A DNA stretch of 64,000 nt from Piscicola geometra. Its lineage: Eukaryota > Annelida > Clitellata > Hirudinida > Piscicolidae. This document shows, piece by piece, positions 44,116 through 57,930 of this stretch. Below the pieces are notes generated by a model. It did not search any database, was not told the origin of the DNA, and saw only the letters and a list, made by a program, of their open reading frames with translations. The position numbers and the translations under genes were made by a program. The first letter of the stretch is position 1, and each line of letters begins with the position of its first letter. The stretch spans positions 9,812,600 to 9,876,599 of the forward strand of contig OX030957.1 in the NCBI GenBank assembly GCA_943735955.1, given 5' to 3'.

Positions 44116-44738
44116 ACGAAAAACTGGCTTATCTTTATGAAAGTAAATCTGTCACTTTTAACGGATCGCAGATATGGTACGACGTGGTATCATCAGGCTA
44201 CGACCATTGGTACGTAATAGAAATAAAACTGTTCATATTGCGTTTCGCTAAACTATAAATACGCACGTATATTTAAAAATATTTTAAAATCAGAAACACA
44301 CAACTTTTTCATTATTTTTATTCCAGATAACAAAATAAAAAAATTCATTAAGAATTTTAATGAAAAAGTCAGTATTTCGGTTGCTGTGACTTGAAGGTTT
44401 TTATTAATTCCATTGCAGCCTCCCTGACATGAACGAAAGTGAAAGCGTCAGAAAATTCATTTTAAATTTAAAAATTAAAATTTAGTTTTTGATGGTACTT
44501 GAAAAATCTAATTTTTCAAAGTTAAATTCTTTTTCATTTAAATGGGTTTACAAATTTGTATTCATAAATCCTTCCAGCAGTATCATTAAATCATGAGAAA
44601 GTAATGCTGGCTGGGCGTTTGCAGGAATGGAGTTTGAATCTACAGAATTTTAAAAAGTTCTTGAAGAACTCTTAATGAAGTGGAAATTCCAACTATTTCT
44701 TCGAAGTGTTAAAGAAGGTTTGGAGAAACCGGAAAAGA

Positions 44739-44957
44739 TTAAAATAACTGAAAAGAAAGTATGCGTATGTTAGAGTTGACTGGTTCAAACTTAGCATCGA
44801 ATTCATAATAGAAAATGAGTAGAAATGAGAAGTTTAAATTGTCATGTTTTATGAAGGCGCTATGAAGAACACAGAGTGCGTGTACAGAATGCAGAAGATG
44901 TTCAACGACATAGAGAAGATGGGCTCTCAAGATTTTGATACGTGGAAGTTTTTTCAT
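44739..44957 (-). other. Exon-like block (copy C), possible minus-strand coding
   Basis: The minus strand reads KKLPRIKILRAHLLYVVEHL followed by ALC. Segment D reads NKLLRDEIFREHNPYVVEHL then ALC. Conserved protein-level similarity supports minus-strand coding, but the plus strand of C (KNTECVYRMQKMFNDIEKMG) is also open. Unknown family. Confidence 0.35.
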
Positions 44958-44959
44958 TT

Positions 44960-47900
44960 TGGAAGCATATTTTATGCAAATAACTGACTCATGCTTGGTG
45001 TCTTTGAAAGTTGTTTAAATTACTTGTATTTATTAATCCAGTAGTTTTCATGAATGTTTCTAGGATAAACTCTACCATAAGCTTGCACAGTGAGAAAATA
45101 ATAAAACTTGATTGAGGGAGCAACGTCATATGAAAATCTTATTGAACCATAAAATGACGCCAGAAGTCCAAAATCGGAAATCAACTGTCCAAAGTCGTAG
45201 CAAGTGTAGTATAGCAAAAGACCCGGATAGCCAAACAGATTAATTAAAAGCGAACTTCCAATCAAATTTAAATATATTAGACGTGCAACATTTTCTTAGA
45301 ATTTGATTTTTCTGTTTAAAGAAAATATTGCAAACTCGGCTTACCTTTGAAATTGCGGCTCTCAATTTTGAACCCACTTTAAACGAATTATATATTTCCA
45401 ATTTAGTTTTATGTATTTAGACTGTTTGAACCTTCTTATACTAACATTTTCTATGTCCATAACACTTTTTTTCCATGTCAAAGCATAAGTGAGAAAACTT
45501 AACAAATGTATAGTATATTTTTTAACAACTTATCCCAAACTTATAGGTGATTATATTAAAAACTTGATAGATTAGGAATTCTGGAAAAGGAACATACCAC
45601 CGCTGCCAATCTGTTCTTTGTATCTCCTTCCAACTTGATTGATAACAAAACGTTTCATTCAAGCCTTTTCAAGCAACAAAATGACTATATTTGTTGAGTT
45701 TCATGTCATTTTCAAAATCAAGTAGCTTTCTATAAGTTGACACAAAATGCCTCTCATGAAATCACATGCTGAAACACGCCAACACATTTTTCAGTTTTAC
45801 TATTGTTCCATGCCCAATTTACAAATGGTCGCTAAGCCGAAGTTATGCAAATGTAACTACTGCAGTAAAAAGCTAAGTCAAAATTTGAAAAGTAAAATGG
45901 ATTTCCAGCCTATAAAGTCTAGATTTAAGTTAGTTTGACTTTTTAAAATTTTAAATGTATCTATTAATAGTTGTTTATTTCTTTCAAGAAACTTTTAATC
46001 TTCCAACCATCGGTAATTGTTATGGTAACTTTTAACTTGACCAGTTTTCATTGTCAACTGTTGGCATAGTATGGCATCTAATTGAACAAAGAATCCTAGA
46101 AAAAGAAAAAAGTTTAACTTCGAAACAGTTATGAGAAACTTCTTTGATGCAGAAAGTTTTTCACAAACTCAATTAAAAGTATAATAAAGCTACAAAATAG
46201 AGAATCGCATAAAACTGAATCAGCTCAAATTGACAATTTCTGTGAAATCTGTTGTCTGACAAGCTCACTGATTCTTTTAACGTAGGCGTGGAGAACGCTA
46301 GAGCCAATTGCGCAGACAATCAATTTAAATTCTCTACTCAATGCTTTCAGCTGAAGCAACATATTTTCCCTAAATCAAAATGGCTAGTTACCAGAGTTTG
46401 AATTAAGTACTTTTCGAAATAAAGTAAATTCAAAAGATAAATAAAATTATCTCACAAACTGATTTGAATCACTCAAAAACCTATAATACAGAAACTTGGA
46501 TCGTAAAAAACCATGTATAAGACGCCCTTTTTATTTATAAAATTGACTATTAAAAGCTAGTGAGCTAGTGAACTACATGGAGTTACGGGATAGCAAGTTT
46601 GAGATCTCCAAGACCAGGCACTCCCCATTTTCAAACGAGTAACTGTTTCAATGAAAGAAAAATAAAGAAAGAAAACTAGAACTTCGATTAAATCAGTGTT
46701 TAAATAATTTATTAACTACTAGATCAAATGATGATCTAATGTTTTACAATTTAAGTTACATAATTATAATAGTAGATTTAAGGAACAATTATTCATAACA
46801 AGGATCGAAGAATTACGAGAAATAAAAAAATATTTATTCAACAACACTGTAATAACTTCAAAGTAAATGGAAAATAGTTTTAAACAAGTTGAGATCATTA
46901 TCATCACGAATCTCACAAAAATAAAATTTTAATGATTTTTTCATATTTTCGTATTCACAAAATTTTCTTTTTTAAATGGGTGCTAATGTTTCAAGTAAAG
47001 ATCTGTTGCCTCACACTTGGAACACTATGCAGCAATTGTGCAGGCAGTCAATTCAAATTCTACTCTCAATGCTGCCATCCAAAGCAGCAGTTGTGTTAAA
47101 TAACACTAAACAAGTAAATATTCAAAATAAAAATAAATTTTAACTTTTTTTGTCTAAAAAAAATTGTTTTTAAAAATACTTCATCCTATGAATAAATCTA
47201 TAATAAAAAATCTTAATATAAGACTATTTGTAATTTTTTTGCATGAAGTCTTGTAACAAAGTGCTGAATTGATTCAAGAGGGCCATGTTTTTCAAGAAGG
47301 AAGGTCAAAACTATCGATCATTCTAAAGAGAAAATATTCGCTCAACGTAAATAAGCTAGAAAGTTGAATATTTAAAACGTATAATAAATGAATAATGAAA
47401 TAACTAAAAAATATATATATATAACTCTAAACACATAAAACTGAACTGGTCTTGAAACAAAGCTTTTAAACAAAGTCTTTCAAAAAGTCTTGTTGAGTAA
47501 CTTACAAGACTACCGCTGACACTTTCCCCCCATAAGAAGTTAATTCATAAGGTTTACTGTTTCAGAGACACTATTTTCAGCCAGTCTCTGTGCATAATGG
47601 AGACCCGGTGACTGACCTATGTTGAAGCTTTGGTGAAATGTGTAAGAATCATTAAAACTGAGTCGGAGAAAATTATAATGAAGAGTTGGTGAATACAGCA
47701 GTGGCGAAAAGCGTGCTTATGAATGGTCTTCAGGTGTGGACAAATTATTAAGGTTACTTCATAATCCTAGAATTCATTTTTAAAATTCTATAAAAGGAAC
47801 TATAATAGTTCAACTATTGACACATATAATCTTTCAAAAAAATTCAATAGTCACAAAATAAGCAACAAATTATTGAATACTCTTGAGAAAAAAACTAATT

Positions 47901-48050
47901 GATATGTTTTAAATTTTTAATTTTTATGTAGAAAACAAACTGCAATGAAATAGCGATTCGATCAAAGCTTTTTATTAAATTCAATGAATTAGTAACCATC
48001 GTCCTCATTCTCATCATCAGCAGCAACCTTTGACATTTTTAGTCAAAATA
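44960..48050. other. AT-rich sequence, no gene recognised
   Basis: A minus-strand frame at 45020-45265 is hydrophobic (LINLFGYPGLLLYYTCYDF) but without splice context. No repeats other than short AT runs. Confidence 0.35.
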
Positions 48051-48079
48051 GGAAAAATTAAAGTTTTATATTTATCATT

Positions 48080-48157
48080 CTCATTATATTAATCATCATC
48101 ATCTTCATCTTCATCATCATCATCATCTTCATCATCATCATCATCATCTTCATCATC

Positions 48158-48202
<45 letters not shown>

Positions 48203-48256
48203 TTCTTCTTCATCACCATCATCTTCATCATCATCATCTTCATCATTATCATCTTC
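48080..48256. repeat. (CAT)n/(CTT)n microsatellite
   Basis: ATC units mixed with TTC units over about 175 bp. The poly-Met/Lys open frame on the minus strand is an artefact. Confidence 0.93.
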
Positions 48257-48489
48257 AACTAGTGAAGTAGTGAGGTGTAAAGGAGAGTTTCAGCATTTTC
48301 ATATCAACAAAGGTTTGGAATAAACTAAAAGATATAAAAAGGTTTTTCAATGAGAGAATATGTTTTTGGATTAAAAAAAGTTTGTAAAAAACTTGAAGGA
48401 ACATGTGGAGAAGAAAATGACCCGCTTTTATATAAAAAACAAAATCTCTAAAAATAAAGCTTTAAAATATTTAAATATAATTGAAAGTG

Positions 48490-48640
48490 GAGGTTTAAAA
48501 TGGAATTGCATTCCAGCGAAAGATGCATGGTGGACTAACAGCATGTGAAATGAAATCGGTTAAGACTCGAGTCTTTGAGGGAATGATGGATGTGGTGAGC
48601 ACTCGAGCGACTGTACGTTTTGTGATGTGTGTGCAGCTCA
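48490..48640 (+). other. Strongly conserved exon-like block (copy C)
   Basis: After a TGCATTCCAG acceptor the plus strand reads RKMHGGLTACEMKSVKTRVF and EGMMDV before GATGTG/GTGAGC. Segment D (61000-61150) differs by H to Q and R to Q only over this span. The minus frame (TVARVLTTSIIPSKTRVLTD...) is open in C but has a TGA in D, which favours the plus strand. No family recognised. Confidence 0.45.
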
Positions 48641-49252
48641 AGTGGTTTTGTGTAGAGAAGTTGATGAAGATCTGTTGGTTCTAAAGTTTTTTTGCTAAAA
48701 ATAAAGCAAAAAAAATTTGAGAGAACGGGAAGGTTAAAAAGCTGAACAAACGCAATTGATGAAAGAAAAAACATAAAAGGGGGTTTAAAAAATGAATGAA
48801 GTTTAAAGAGTCGTTGATTAGGTCGTAGAATGGGAATGGGCAAGTGATGAGGAGAGAGATTGATTGAGTGAAAGGAAGTATTGAGTGTAAAAGTAAAGAG
48901 ATTTTTTAATGATGGCTTGATGAGATCAGAAATTTAGAAAAAGAAATATTTATGTCGGATAAAAGGATCCAAGCTCCTTGAGTGAGCTTAACAAACTATT
49001 TGAAAATAAATTAAATAGGATTTTGAAAATAAGAAGAAGAAAAGAGATGACATTGAAAGCTTGGCACATTGGTTGAAGTCATCATAATCATCATCAATGT
49101 CGTTGTTACCATCCATACCATTATCTTCATCACCATCATCCACAAGTGGGCAAAATTAATTGAAAAGTTTTTTTGTTAACCATTAACCAGTTAAACTTGT
49201 CTGTTATAAAAAATAATAATAATAAAATTTCAATACATTCCACGCAGGAGTC

Positions 49253-49500
49253 TTATAACGCTTGATCGAAGTGGGCAGGCAGCAGGGACGATGAAGAGGC
49301 AGCATGCTCCGCTCGTAAAAGCTCAAAGTCAATAGGCACTTTCGCTTCGAAGCGTTTGCAACATTCTTTAATTTTTTTCTTTTTTCGCACCTCTTCTTTA
49401 ATTTCTTCTTTCTTGCTTCTCTCTTGCAGCTTCTCATGCATTCTTTCATTGGCAATAATCTTCAACACTTTTTCAATGTCAACTGGACATTTTGTGTTGG
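49253..49500 (-). other. Exon-like block (copy C) with Lys/Glu-rich helix
   Basis: The minus frame reads VDIEKVLKIIANERMHEKLQ, a Lys/Glu-rich stretch, then KECCKRFEAKVPIDFELLRA and a stop. Segment D at 61850-62110 reads a recognisably similar but divergent ending (KENIAVLRGDMSVEIWFSEQ). Probably the last exon of a duplicated gene; unidentified. Confidence 0.4.
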
Positions 49501-49599
49501 TTGATGCATACTGTTGCTTCGAACTTTGAGCATTCCACAATAATAAAACATCAACTAAAAGAATGGTCATTACAAGTTATATTGATATAAACTACAATC

Positions 49600-52300
49600 A
49601 AAACAACAATAACAATATTATTGATTAAAAATCTGTAGGTCAGTGCTTTTTAAATCAAATTTATAATTGCATAAATGCCTCAATAACTACCGTGCCAAAT
49701 TGCGGAAAAATCTGAAAAAATACTCATCAGAACAGCTATAGATACCTAACAAAACAAACAGAAACCGGCAACTAACCACAAAGAGATACTCAACGGAAAT
49801 CAAATGAGCAAGTAAGATCGATTGATTGTGCACTGGAGAAAGCAACTATCGTAACAAGTCTCAATCAATAAAGTTAACTTTAAAAATGTTTTCATAATGT
49901 TCTAGAATTTATTTTTATTCAGTAATCGATTTTTTGATATTTACAGAGGTTTAAAATGCTTAAGAATCTAATGATGGGGACTTGGGTAACATGCAGGGAT
50001 TGTCTCAGCGTCGAGCTGTTTGAATTGGTGAAAGATGCATGAAAGTGTGAATTATATAAATAAATCTGTTTAAATAAATTTTTCATTAAAAAAAACTTTT
50101 TGAGAACTTCTGTTTTCCTACCATAGGAGCCGAAGACTATAACACTTTTGGCCAGTTTATAAATGACAAGCTATTTTCCTGAGAATTTGAAACTATGAAA
50201 CAAATCTACAAAAAAGGGTTTTACATCTATATAAAAATATCAAGAAACATATTTGATAAATTAAAATTATTCAAATATATTCACTTTCCTATGTCTACAC
50301 ACCTATCACGGATTACAAAATCAAATGCATGAAGGGCGGTCCCTGAAAATCTAATAAAAATTTATGTAACCCCACTTTAGTTTTTATATTCCATAATAGA
50401 AAAAAACCATATTGAATTTCATTTCGGCGTCTGAAGGTCCCTCAGAGACAAGTTGAGAAACATCGATGAGAATCAAGTACATTTTCAGTTCAATGTCAAA
50501 CTAACTCTGCTTACATCGTTCATTTCTTCAACTAATAAGATTATTATTTCATAATAGTAATATATTTTATGCGGGATATTTTATGTCTATTTTCATTAAA
50601 ACGGTTTCAGTATTTATGGCAAGAAGGTGGAATTCGGCAATACATAGGTAGGATTTCAGACGAATGAGGCGTATTTGCTCCGTGCTTGATATGTTAGGCA
50701 GCTCAACTAGGCGTGAAAGAGGCTAAAACTTTTGGAATTCAGTTTTTAACTCTAATAATTCAAACGCTGAAAATTCTGTCTACATACGCTCGTAGCCACC
50801 ATAGTTAAATGTTTTATGAACCAAGCATGAGACGTCCACAGAATAAAGAAAAAGCAAAGGGCGACGTAAGTGATAAAACCTAGGTATTCAACTGAAATTG
50901 TTTCCAGGTTATTGCATTAATATTGTGGTCATTGTTATAAAGATTAATATCCCTCATTCAACACTCAAGTAAAAAAACCTATGTATAATAATGTATAACC
51001 TAATAAGACTATACATTTTATTAAAAAAACTGGTTATGTTTGAATATAATTTTGTACTTATTTTATTATATATATTTTTTGAAATATTTTTTTCAAGCTT
51101 TGGGTCGTTGTTTTGCCTTACCCCCTTAGAAAAATGTTTAATCGTGAGAGAAGAGATGATTGGTGAAATGTTATGTTTACTTTATATAAAAATATAACTT
51201 TATCATGGTATGCTTTATTAAAACAAACACACGGAGACGCTTAAGAAACTGCATGAAAGAGGTTCTGTGGCAATAACTCCAGATGTGTGTCATTATAACT
51301 GCGCAAGCACGTGACGAAATACAGACTCAAGGGGTTTTGAAGCCCCTTTTTGTGACTTTGGAGAAGTCCTGGTAGTATCAATTGGCAATTTGAGCACATG
51401 GCCAAGTGAAATGTTGAAACTATATGGAACAATAACAATTAAATATATTTGTTTTTTCTTTTTCATTGTATTTTTGCACTCCATAGCTTTACGTTTTGAG
51501 CCATGTTATTTTTAATGAGTTGTGTGAATTCACTTTGGAAGACATGCTTTTGTACGGTTGTGAATAAGAGTCAGTTTTGGATAGAAAATGAATAATTTAG
51601 AGTTGAAGGATAAAGTAATGGGATTGAAAATGATAGATTTGGCTTGGCTTAAAAAAATATTTGAGCAAAATAGATAAAATGAGAGATAAATGAACCACAA
51701 AAAAATGAGTGAATGAGAATTGATTAGAAAATTGAGATTAAATGAATAATGACAGCACCTGTGATGAGTTTGCTCCAAGACGAGAAGGGCATTAGAAAAA
51801 AAAGCAACAAGACTCGTTGTAACGAAACCATTGGAACTGTCAAGCTTCAAATTTTAATTAGTTATTCGTTACAAAAATTAATGATGACAAATCAAAGTCT
51901 TTTCAAAAGTTGAAACTTTTAAATTTAAAAGCATTTCATGAACAACAAGTTGATTCAAGAGCGTCCTAAAATCCTTCAAGGCAGAGCCAACAACACAAGA
52001 GTTTCCAATTTTCCCTCTGAATACATTTTATATATGTGTGTATATTCAGCAACTGGTAGCGATTGTTGAAGAAACATATAATACATAGTATATGTTATAT
52101 ACACTAGGTATATGACTCCAAAACAACACTTATATGGCATACCATCATAAGATGAATTTTTATTTGGAAAAGTTTGTCAAATTTATTTGCAAGATTAGAA
52201 AATGTCACGAACTAGAAGTTTTATAAAACTGTTTTTTTCAGTAATTTCACATTTTTTATAAACTTTTATTTGGAAAAATAATAAGTAAATAGGTTTCTCA
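49600..52300. other. AT-rich spacer between segments C and D
   Basis: No supported gene. A short AT-rich motif near 52090-52112 (ATACACTAGGTATATGA) matches the SINE-1 body in reverse orientation and may be a relic. Confidence 0.4.
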
Positions 52301-52320
52301 GATGAGTGAAAAAAGTATCA

Positions 52321-52432
52321 ATGTCTTTAGACTTGACCAACGGTTCTAGGTTCGAGTGTAACCCATGTCCTAGTAGTCCATAGGAGCGAATTAAAATCTT
52401 CAGCCTAGGTGGACACTACAAGTCATTGTCAA
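52321..52432 (+). mobile_element. Second tRNA-like SINE family, copy 1
   Basis: Contains ACTTGACCAACGG, a B-box-like GGTTCGAGTGT and CCTAGTAGTCCATAGGAGC. It is homologous to the reverse complement of 60738-60902. Decayed; the A box is weak. Confidence 0.45.
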
Positions 52433-53369
52433 TAATAACGATAATCAATATTTATAAAATTATCATGTTTTTTATTTGAAGAATTTGCAATTCACTGTTA
52501 ACTCATCGAATTTATCTCGAAGGCTTTTATTCCAGTTTAAAAAAGTGAAAATGCTGTCATAAAGACTTGTGTCATCCACGTCCCTATTTCAAAAATCTCA
52601 AACAAACTAAATATACATTTTTTTTTATTTAAAGATTTTAAAACTTTTTTCAAAAAATGGCAGTATTTGTACAAAATTTATAATCTTATAAAGTACTTGG
52701 GGTCTCTCAGGCCGGTAAACAACCTCCACGCAAATATGGAATCGATTTTTTTACATTAACGGTTTAATCGATTTCGTGTTCCAATATCCACTGCAAAACT
52801 GCTTTCAAATTTAATGCTTCTGTGTGCTTATGAGACGTGTGTGCTCATAAATATAACTGTTTGTTTTTATTGTTCTTATTTCACGGCTGCAACTTTATCA
52901 TATTTAGAGTAAAATGCTAAAAGATAAAAGGTAAATAGAAAAAGGTGGTTGGAAAATAAGAAGAAAGAGATAATACATTTTCATAGTAGAAGTTTCAAAA
53001 AGCATAAAAAATTCGAGAAAAGCGAAGGTGTGGATGCCAAGCAGAATTTCATTCATGTAACATGGACGCTTTGGAGATTCAATACACAAAAGTCTAATTA
53101 AACGCGACAAGGGACTTGAAAGTCTTATTGTGCCTTTGGTCTTGAAGTCAATAATGAAAATTGAAAATTAAGTTTTTTATTCTAACAATGGTTTAATTTT
53201 TTTACAATTTATTTTTTAAAATGAACGAATTTAATAGGAAACAATATGTGATAAAAATAACGGAAATATGCTTCGTAGAAAGTATAGTACTTTTCAATAA
53301 ATTATAGAAAAAGGAAAAATGAAATTTTATTTTTTATTTACAAAAACATTCGTAAAAGTTATAGAACTA

Positions 53370-53430
53370 TATCATCATCATCGGGAAAACAGAGCTAAGA
53401 GGTCAGAAGGCTTCTTTTTCCGTGGCGCGT
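53370..53430 (-). mobile_element. Short GAT-tailed repeat (relic)
   Basis: On the minus strand it reads GCCTTCTGACCTCTTAGCTC followed by GATGATGATGAT. The same signature occurs at 43718-43768 (+), 55112-55150 (+) and 58625-58700 (-). It probably marks the 3' end of a LINE family with a GAT tail. Confidence 0.45.
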
Positions 53431-53769
53431 AAAAACGGTTTAACTTAACATAATTTGAAAAATTGCATCCATTATTTTCAGCATTTAATTTTTATATATA
53501 AAAACTTAAACTTACTTACTCTACAGTTCACAAGTTTTACTTCTTCAGCTACACGAAAAATACTACACACGATCTGCTTTTTCAGATGCATGAGTCTGCA
53601 ATCTACTAGAAGTCAGTCCCTTGCTTTTGAACACTTTTAAGACCCTCACCCCATTCATGTTCAAGGTTTTATGAGTTTGTGTGGGCAAAAGACTTTAATT
53701 TTAAAAGTTCAAAAATGAAATAAACTTTTAAATTGTAAAAAAATCTTTTAAAAAGAAAAACTATTCTTC

Positions 53770-54062
53770 TCCATCGTTGCCTGCTTCTTCTATATCCGAG
53801 CCACAAACCTTATTTATTTGCCATTCTATTCCTGAACTGTTCTATAAGCGTGCTATTTGTGCAGTGTGATAGTTATCGCATGATTTGTGCGAGATTCTTT
53901 CGGAGTTTTTATTTTTTCAGGCATCTGAGGCTCTTTATTGGATCCCTCATGACAACATCAATCATTCTCTTTCCGTTGCTTTTTTCTTTAACCTGCTTCA
54001 AAGAGCTTTCATCTCAGCTGGAAAAAGACGACAGGTTGAGAGGCGTGTGACATTAGGAAATG
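53770..54062 (+). other. Conserved exon-like block (copy D), unknown product
   Basis: After the acceptor TTTTTATTTTTTCAG the plus strand reads ASEALYWIPHDNINHSLSVA, FFFNLLQRAFISAGKRRQVE then RRVTLG, with a donor-like AAT/GTGAGT. Unlike copy C the frame is intact. The near identity to C extends about 140 bp upstream of the acceptor, beyond a plausible exon. No family recognised. Confidence 0.45.
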
Positions 54063-54534
54063 TGAGTTGCCATAATGCCATAGTGTTTTAATTGAAAACC
54101 AGAAAATATCATTGAAAATAGTGGAGAAATGAGGCTTGAAAACAAAGCACTATCATCACACTAGTGACATGGTAAAAACTCACAGATTTCAGACAGAAAT
54201 TTGTACATTTGTAAACATTTTTAGAACGTAACATATATTATCAGAATTTAAGCACTGGTTCTTTTGACAAGAATCTAGAACTTGAGAGAAAAAATTTAGC
54301 GTATTAACGACTTTTCAATCGTGTTCGACAATCGCTATTTAAAAAGTTTGAAAATTCAATTAAATGTTAGATGTATCCAGTGATTTGGGTGAAAACATCT
54401 CTCCATACATGATTTGAGGTTTTTGGACCCTTAAATCATAAAAAGATTCTGAATCTAGTGTTATTACTCATCCACGACGAAAAATTTCCACATTACATTT
54501 TCGGATCTTCAGAGAAAACTAGTTTGCAGTCGGC

Positions 54535-54680
54535 ATGAATCCTGATGCTGATGAATTGAATTTCGAAAGTGTTACATTCGTGAAGCGGCATGAAGGTGTT
54601 AAGTTTGATTACTTCTACGACGGCAAAGCAATTTGTTGGACGTATGTGATTGGCAGCCTCTGAAGTTCTGTTGAGGTGGG
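54535..54680 (+). pseudogene. Conserved exon-like block (copy D), with stop
   Basis: The plus strand reads NPDADELNFESVTFVKRHEG, VKFDYFYDGKAICWTYVIGS L, then TGA where copy C has TTA. A strong acceptor (ACTAGTTTGCAG) precedes it. Confidence 0.4.
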
Positions 54681-54699
54681 TGCAATTACTTTGGAGAAC

Positions 54700-57600
54700 A
54701 GATTGTTTTTACAATTTTCTTAGACTAACGCCCAATAAAGATATTTATTTTAATTTTATTTTACTATAATTAATATAATTTTTTTTCGTAAATGCTAAGC
54801 AACAATTTCAATGTCGTTCTAAACCTTAGTTTGAAATTAATACTTATTTTGAAGCATCACTGAGAAACAGAGATGCTGTCTTTGCGAGAGTTTCTAACGA
54901 AATTACGCTGATGTGGGATTGGATGCAATCTCAATTTTTGGTTCGTTGTTCCAAGATGATTTTTCACGTGGCTCTAGACCAATTAAAAAAATATTTAAAA
55001 ATAAAAATATTTTTTAAATATACTTTGAAAGGGTTTCGATCAACGTTGATCAACATAGACAGTGCAAGTATACCATTGAATACTCGTTGTGCCGCGAAAA
55101 AAATATTTATATTGACCTCTTTATTAAGCTCGCTCGATGATGATGATGAATCGAGGCATTGAAACACAAAACTGACAGAAACAATAAAGTATAAATAAAA
55201 GTGTTAAAGTAATTTCTAATTTCTTCACTGAGTGTTTGATGGAAATGGCTAAAAGGAAAAAAGATGATGAGTTTATTAACATGATTAAAAACTTGATCAA
55301 ATAACTAAGAAACAAAATAATGACACCAAGTAATGATAGCTGAAGAATCAGGGTGCATTAAAATGTCGAACAATCAGTGAATCCTGTGTCGAATTGACAG
55401 TAACGACATCCTTTGATGTTAGTTCATATACTTCTGTTCTGAGTAAGAATATTGATGAAACTGTGGTTAATTTGAAACCAAACATGTTAACCCAGTTCCC
55501 CCTGACATAATTTCGAAATGTATCGCAATTATTTTTTTTTGTATTTAACATTAAAGGATTCACAACAATTCATCTTAATTATGGCAAACTTCACGTCTTA
55601 TTTGCTTGCTTTTAAACAATTCTGAGAACAATATGGAGGCAGAGACAACCGATAAAAAAAATATTGTGTCTATAATGTCTAAAAAAATTTATACAGCATA
55701 AAAATATGATTTATTTGAAACTATGTAAATTCAAACAATGTCTTTTTATCGCCTAAATCATGAAGGGTTTATGAAAGTTTTCGCCGAAGTTCTTTATGTG
55801 ACAGTGACTTCGTATGGTTAAAACGAAATTTATGTATTTAAACATTAAAGCTCTTTGTTTGAATATTCCGCGCACCTCCTTCAAACATTCTAATTAGTTT
55901 AAAATGAATAAAAGCTCCAAGTGAGCTTGTGTTTTCCGTTTATCATGCTGAAACACGAAGTTAAAATTTAGAGTTTAACGTCACTTCGCGGTTACTGTTT
56001 CACAAGGGGTCATGGTGAGAGTGACAAGCACTTGAATGAAGCGTCAAAATGAAGAACGTGAATTGAGTAGAAGCCAGCTAGGTTGTCCAAGTGACATTTA
56101 TTTAAGAAATAGGAAGCGCAATAAGTTTTTTTTAGATTTAGTGCTTTTCCCAAATCAAGAAGATTTTTTGCTTAGTTAGAAATTCTTGTTTACTCTTGGG
56201 CTAGTAGTTCGAGTATTGATTGTCTTCTCCTCTTAATCAAACGTCGCAAGCAATTCTCAAACTGCAAATCTGATTCCCTGCTATCAAGATTTTAAGACGA
56301 TATGTGCTTTGTCATACAAGCATTCAGTCATTAAGAGTGCAATTGTTGAAAAGAACCAAGAATATTGGCTGTTTCAATCCATGTTCTAATGTCCACGTCT
56401 TCTTGGCTCACAAAATATAGGCTTCTGGCTAATATACTCAATGTCACTTACTTACGAAATTTGATTATAAGTCTCCGAAATACAATCTAACCACATAAAA
56501 ACAGTATGCTTCCAAGGTATATTGAAAGTTATCATGTATTTATCAAACGAAAAATTTATAAAAATGTAAAACATAATGGTACACCCTAAATACATGAGAT
56601 GGGATAATGCATAAATGCCTCAACAATGCCTATGTCCATTTAACTCCGTCTTACCGTTTTCAACGCCGACTTCTCGTTCTAATTACACTCTATTGAGGTG
56701 AACATAATTTCGAAGTTAAATCATTCATCATTATCAATATATATCTTTGCTTTTTTTCATTAAGAGGAAATTTCTTCAATTGAATCTCAGTTTATTGCAT
56801 TGAAAACTTTATAAAGTTATACTTCTTTATTAAAATACAAGAACATGGTTATAAAAAATAGTTCAGAAAAGTATGAAAAAAGTTCGATTAAAGACTATGA
56901 AGAATTTAATTTATGAAAAGTCATGGCATCGCTTCCATTCATCACAAGTAACAAAAATTGATAGAAACTTCTCGAGTAAGACAATTTTTCAGAAAATTAG
57001 TTAAAATCAGAGTCTCTGAAGAATTAACAATCTGGTTCTATAAATTTTTTTCATTTACTTTAACTTTATAATAATTATAGTTTTGACACGTCGTTTCATC
57101 ATTGATCACACGAAAAACTATTTTTTAAAATAACAGCTGATTTAGAGATTAATAGTCCTCTCTGAAGAAAAAAATAGTAATTTAAAGTTTAAATGTAAAA
57201 TGTTAAAATGTGAAGCAATGAGACTGAAGATGAAGCGAATTAGAGTGTGCAGTGCCAGACTGAAAGATTTTGAGCACAGGGTTGAAACATTTTTTCAATA
57301 TTTCCTTTGTTCTTGCTTTTACACACTGTCTTCTTCTCATTTCCAACAAAACTTCTATTTCAAATATTCATTACACTCAAAGCTAATGATTCAAGTGCTT
57401 GCGTTTGAGAGAGTTAATCAGCATACCAGGATGATAGATGGACACTTTAAGGTTAATAATTACTTCTTGGAAAGAGCTTTCCATTGTACCAAGGTTAAAT
57501 TTCAAATGATGATTATAAACCTTAGGTTTATTAAACAATATGTTTGAAAACTTTATTTTTAGAACTAGAACGCAGACTTTCATAAATTCAAACATTGTGA

Positions 57601-57930
57601 GAAAGTTAAAAAGCATGAATTAAACGAAATTTTCTATGAAAACTTCAATTTGAAGGGAAAATAATCTTTATAAACTAGGACAGTACTTTCATCAATCACA
57701 TAATAACAGATGGCTTCAGCAATATCTCAGTAACACCTTCACCATATCAACTCTCTGTCACAAAAATCTTTACTGCAGACACTCAATGCTCCAGTTTTGT
57801 AAAAGAATCTTTCAAAGTGAAACTTCAAACTTTTAAGAAACCATTTTTTAAAATGTTTTGGAGTTTTTTTTTCAATTCAGCGTTTAAATAAATTATTCCT
57901 TTTGTGTATCACTTTGAACGTAACCATTAA
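54700..57930. other. AT-rich diverged copy of segment C
   Basis: Includes a GAT-tailed repeat relic at 55112-55150. The 57200-57547 frame is not conserved in C and lacks splice context. No gene is supported. Confidence 0.35.

Larger units (their letters stand above)
35325..49570. repeat. Tandem paralogous segment C
   Basis: Collinear same-orientation blocks match segment D: 35325-35470 with 53010-53150, 36000-36110 with 53530-53650, 36540-36870 with 53770-54110, 37050-37190 with 54535-54680, 38160-38250 with 55240-55320, 39890-40080 with 56165-56345, 41210-41340 with 57940-58070, 42940-43080 with 59205-59340, 44850-44940 with 60340-60430, 48490-48640 with 61000-61150, 49230-49500 with 61830-62090. 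C carries a SINE, LINE ends and a tRNA gene that D lacks. Confidence 0.75.
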
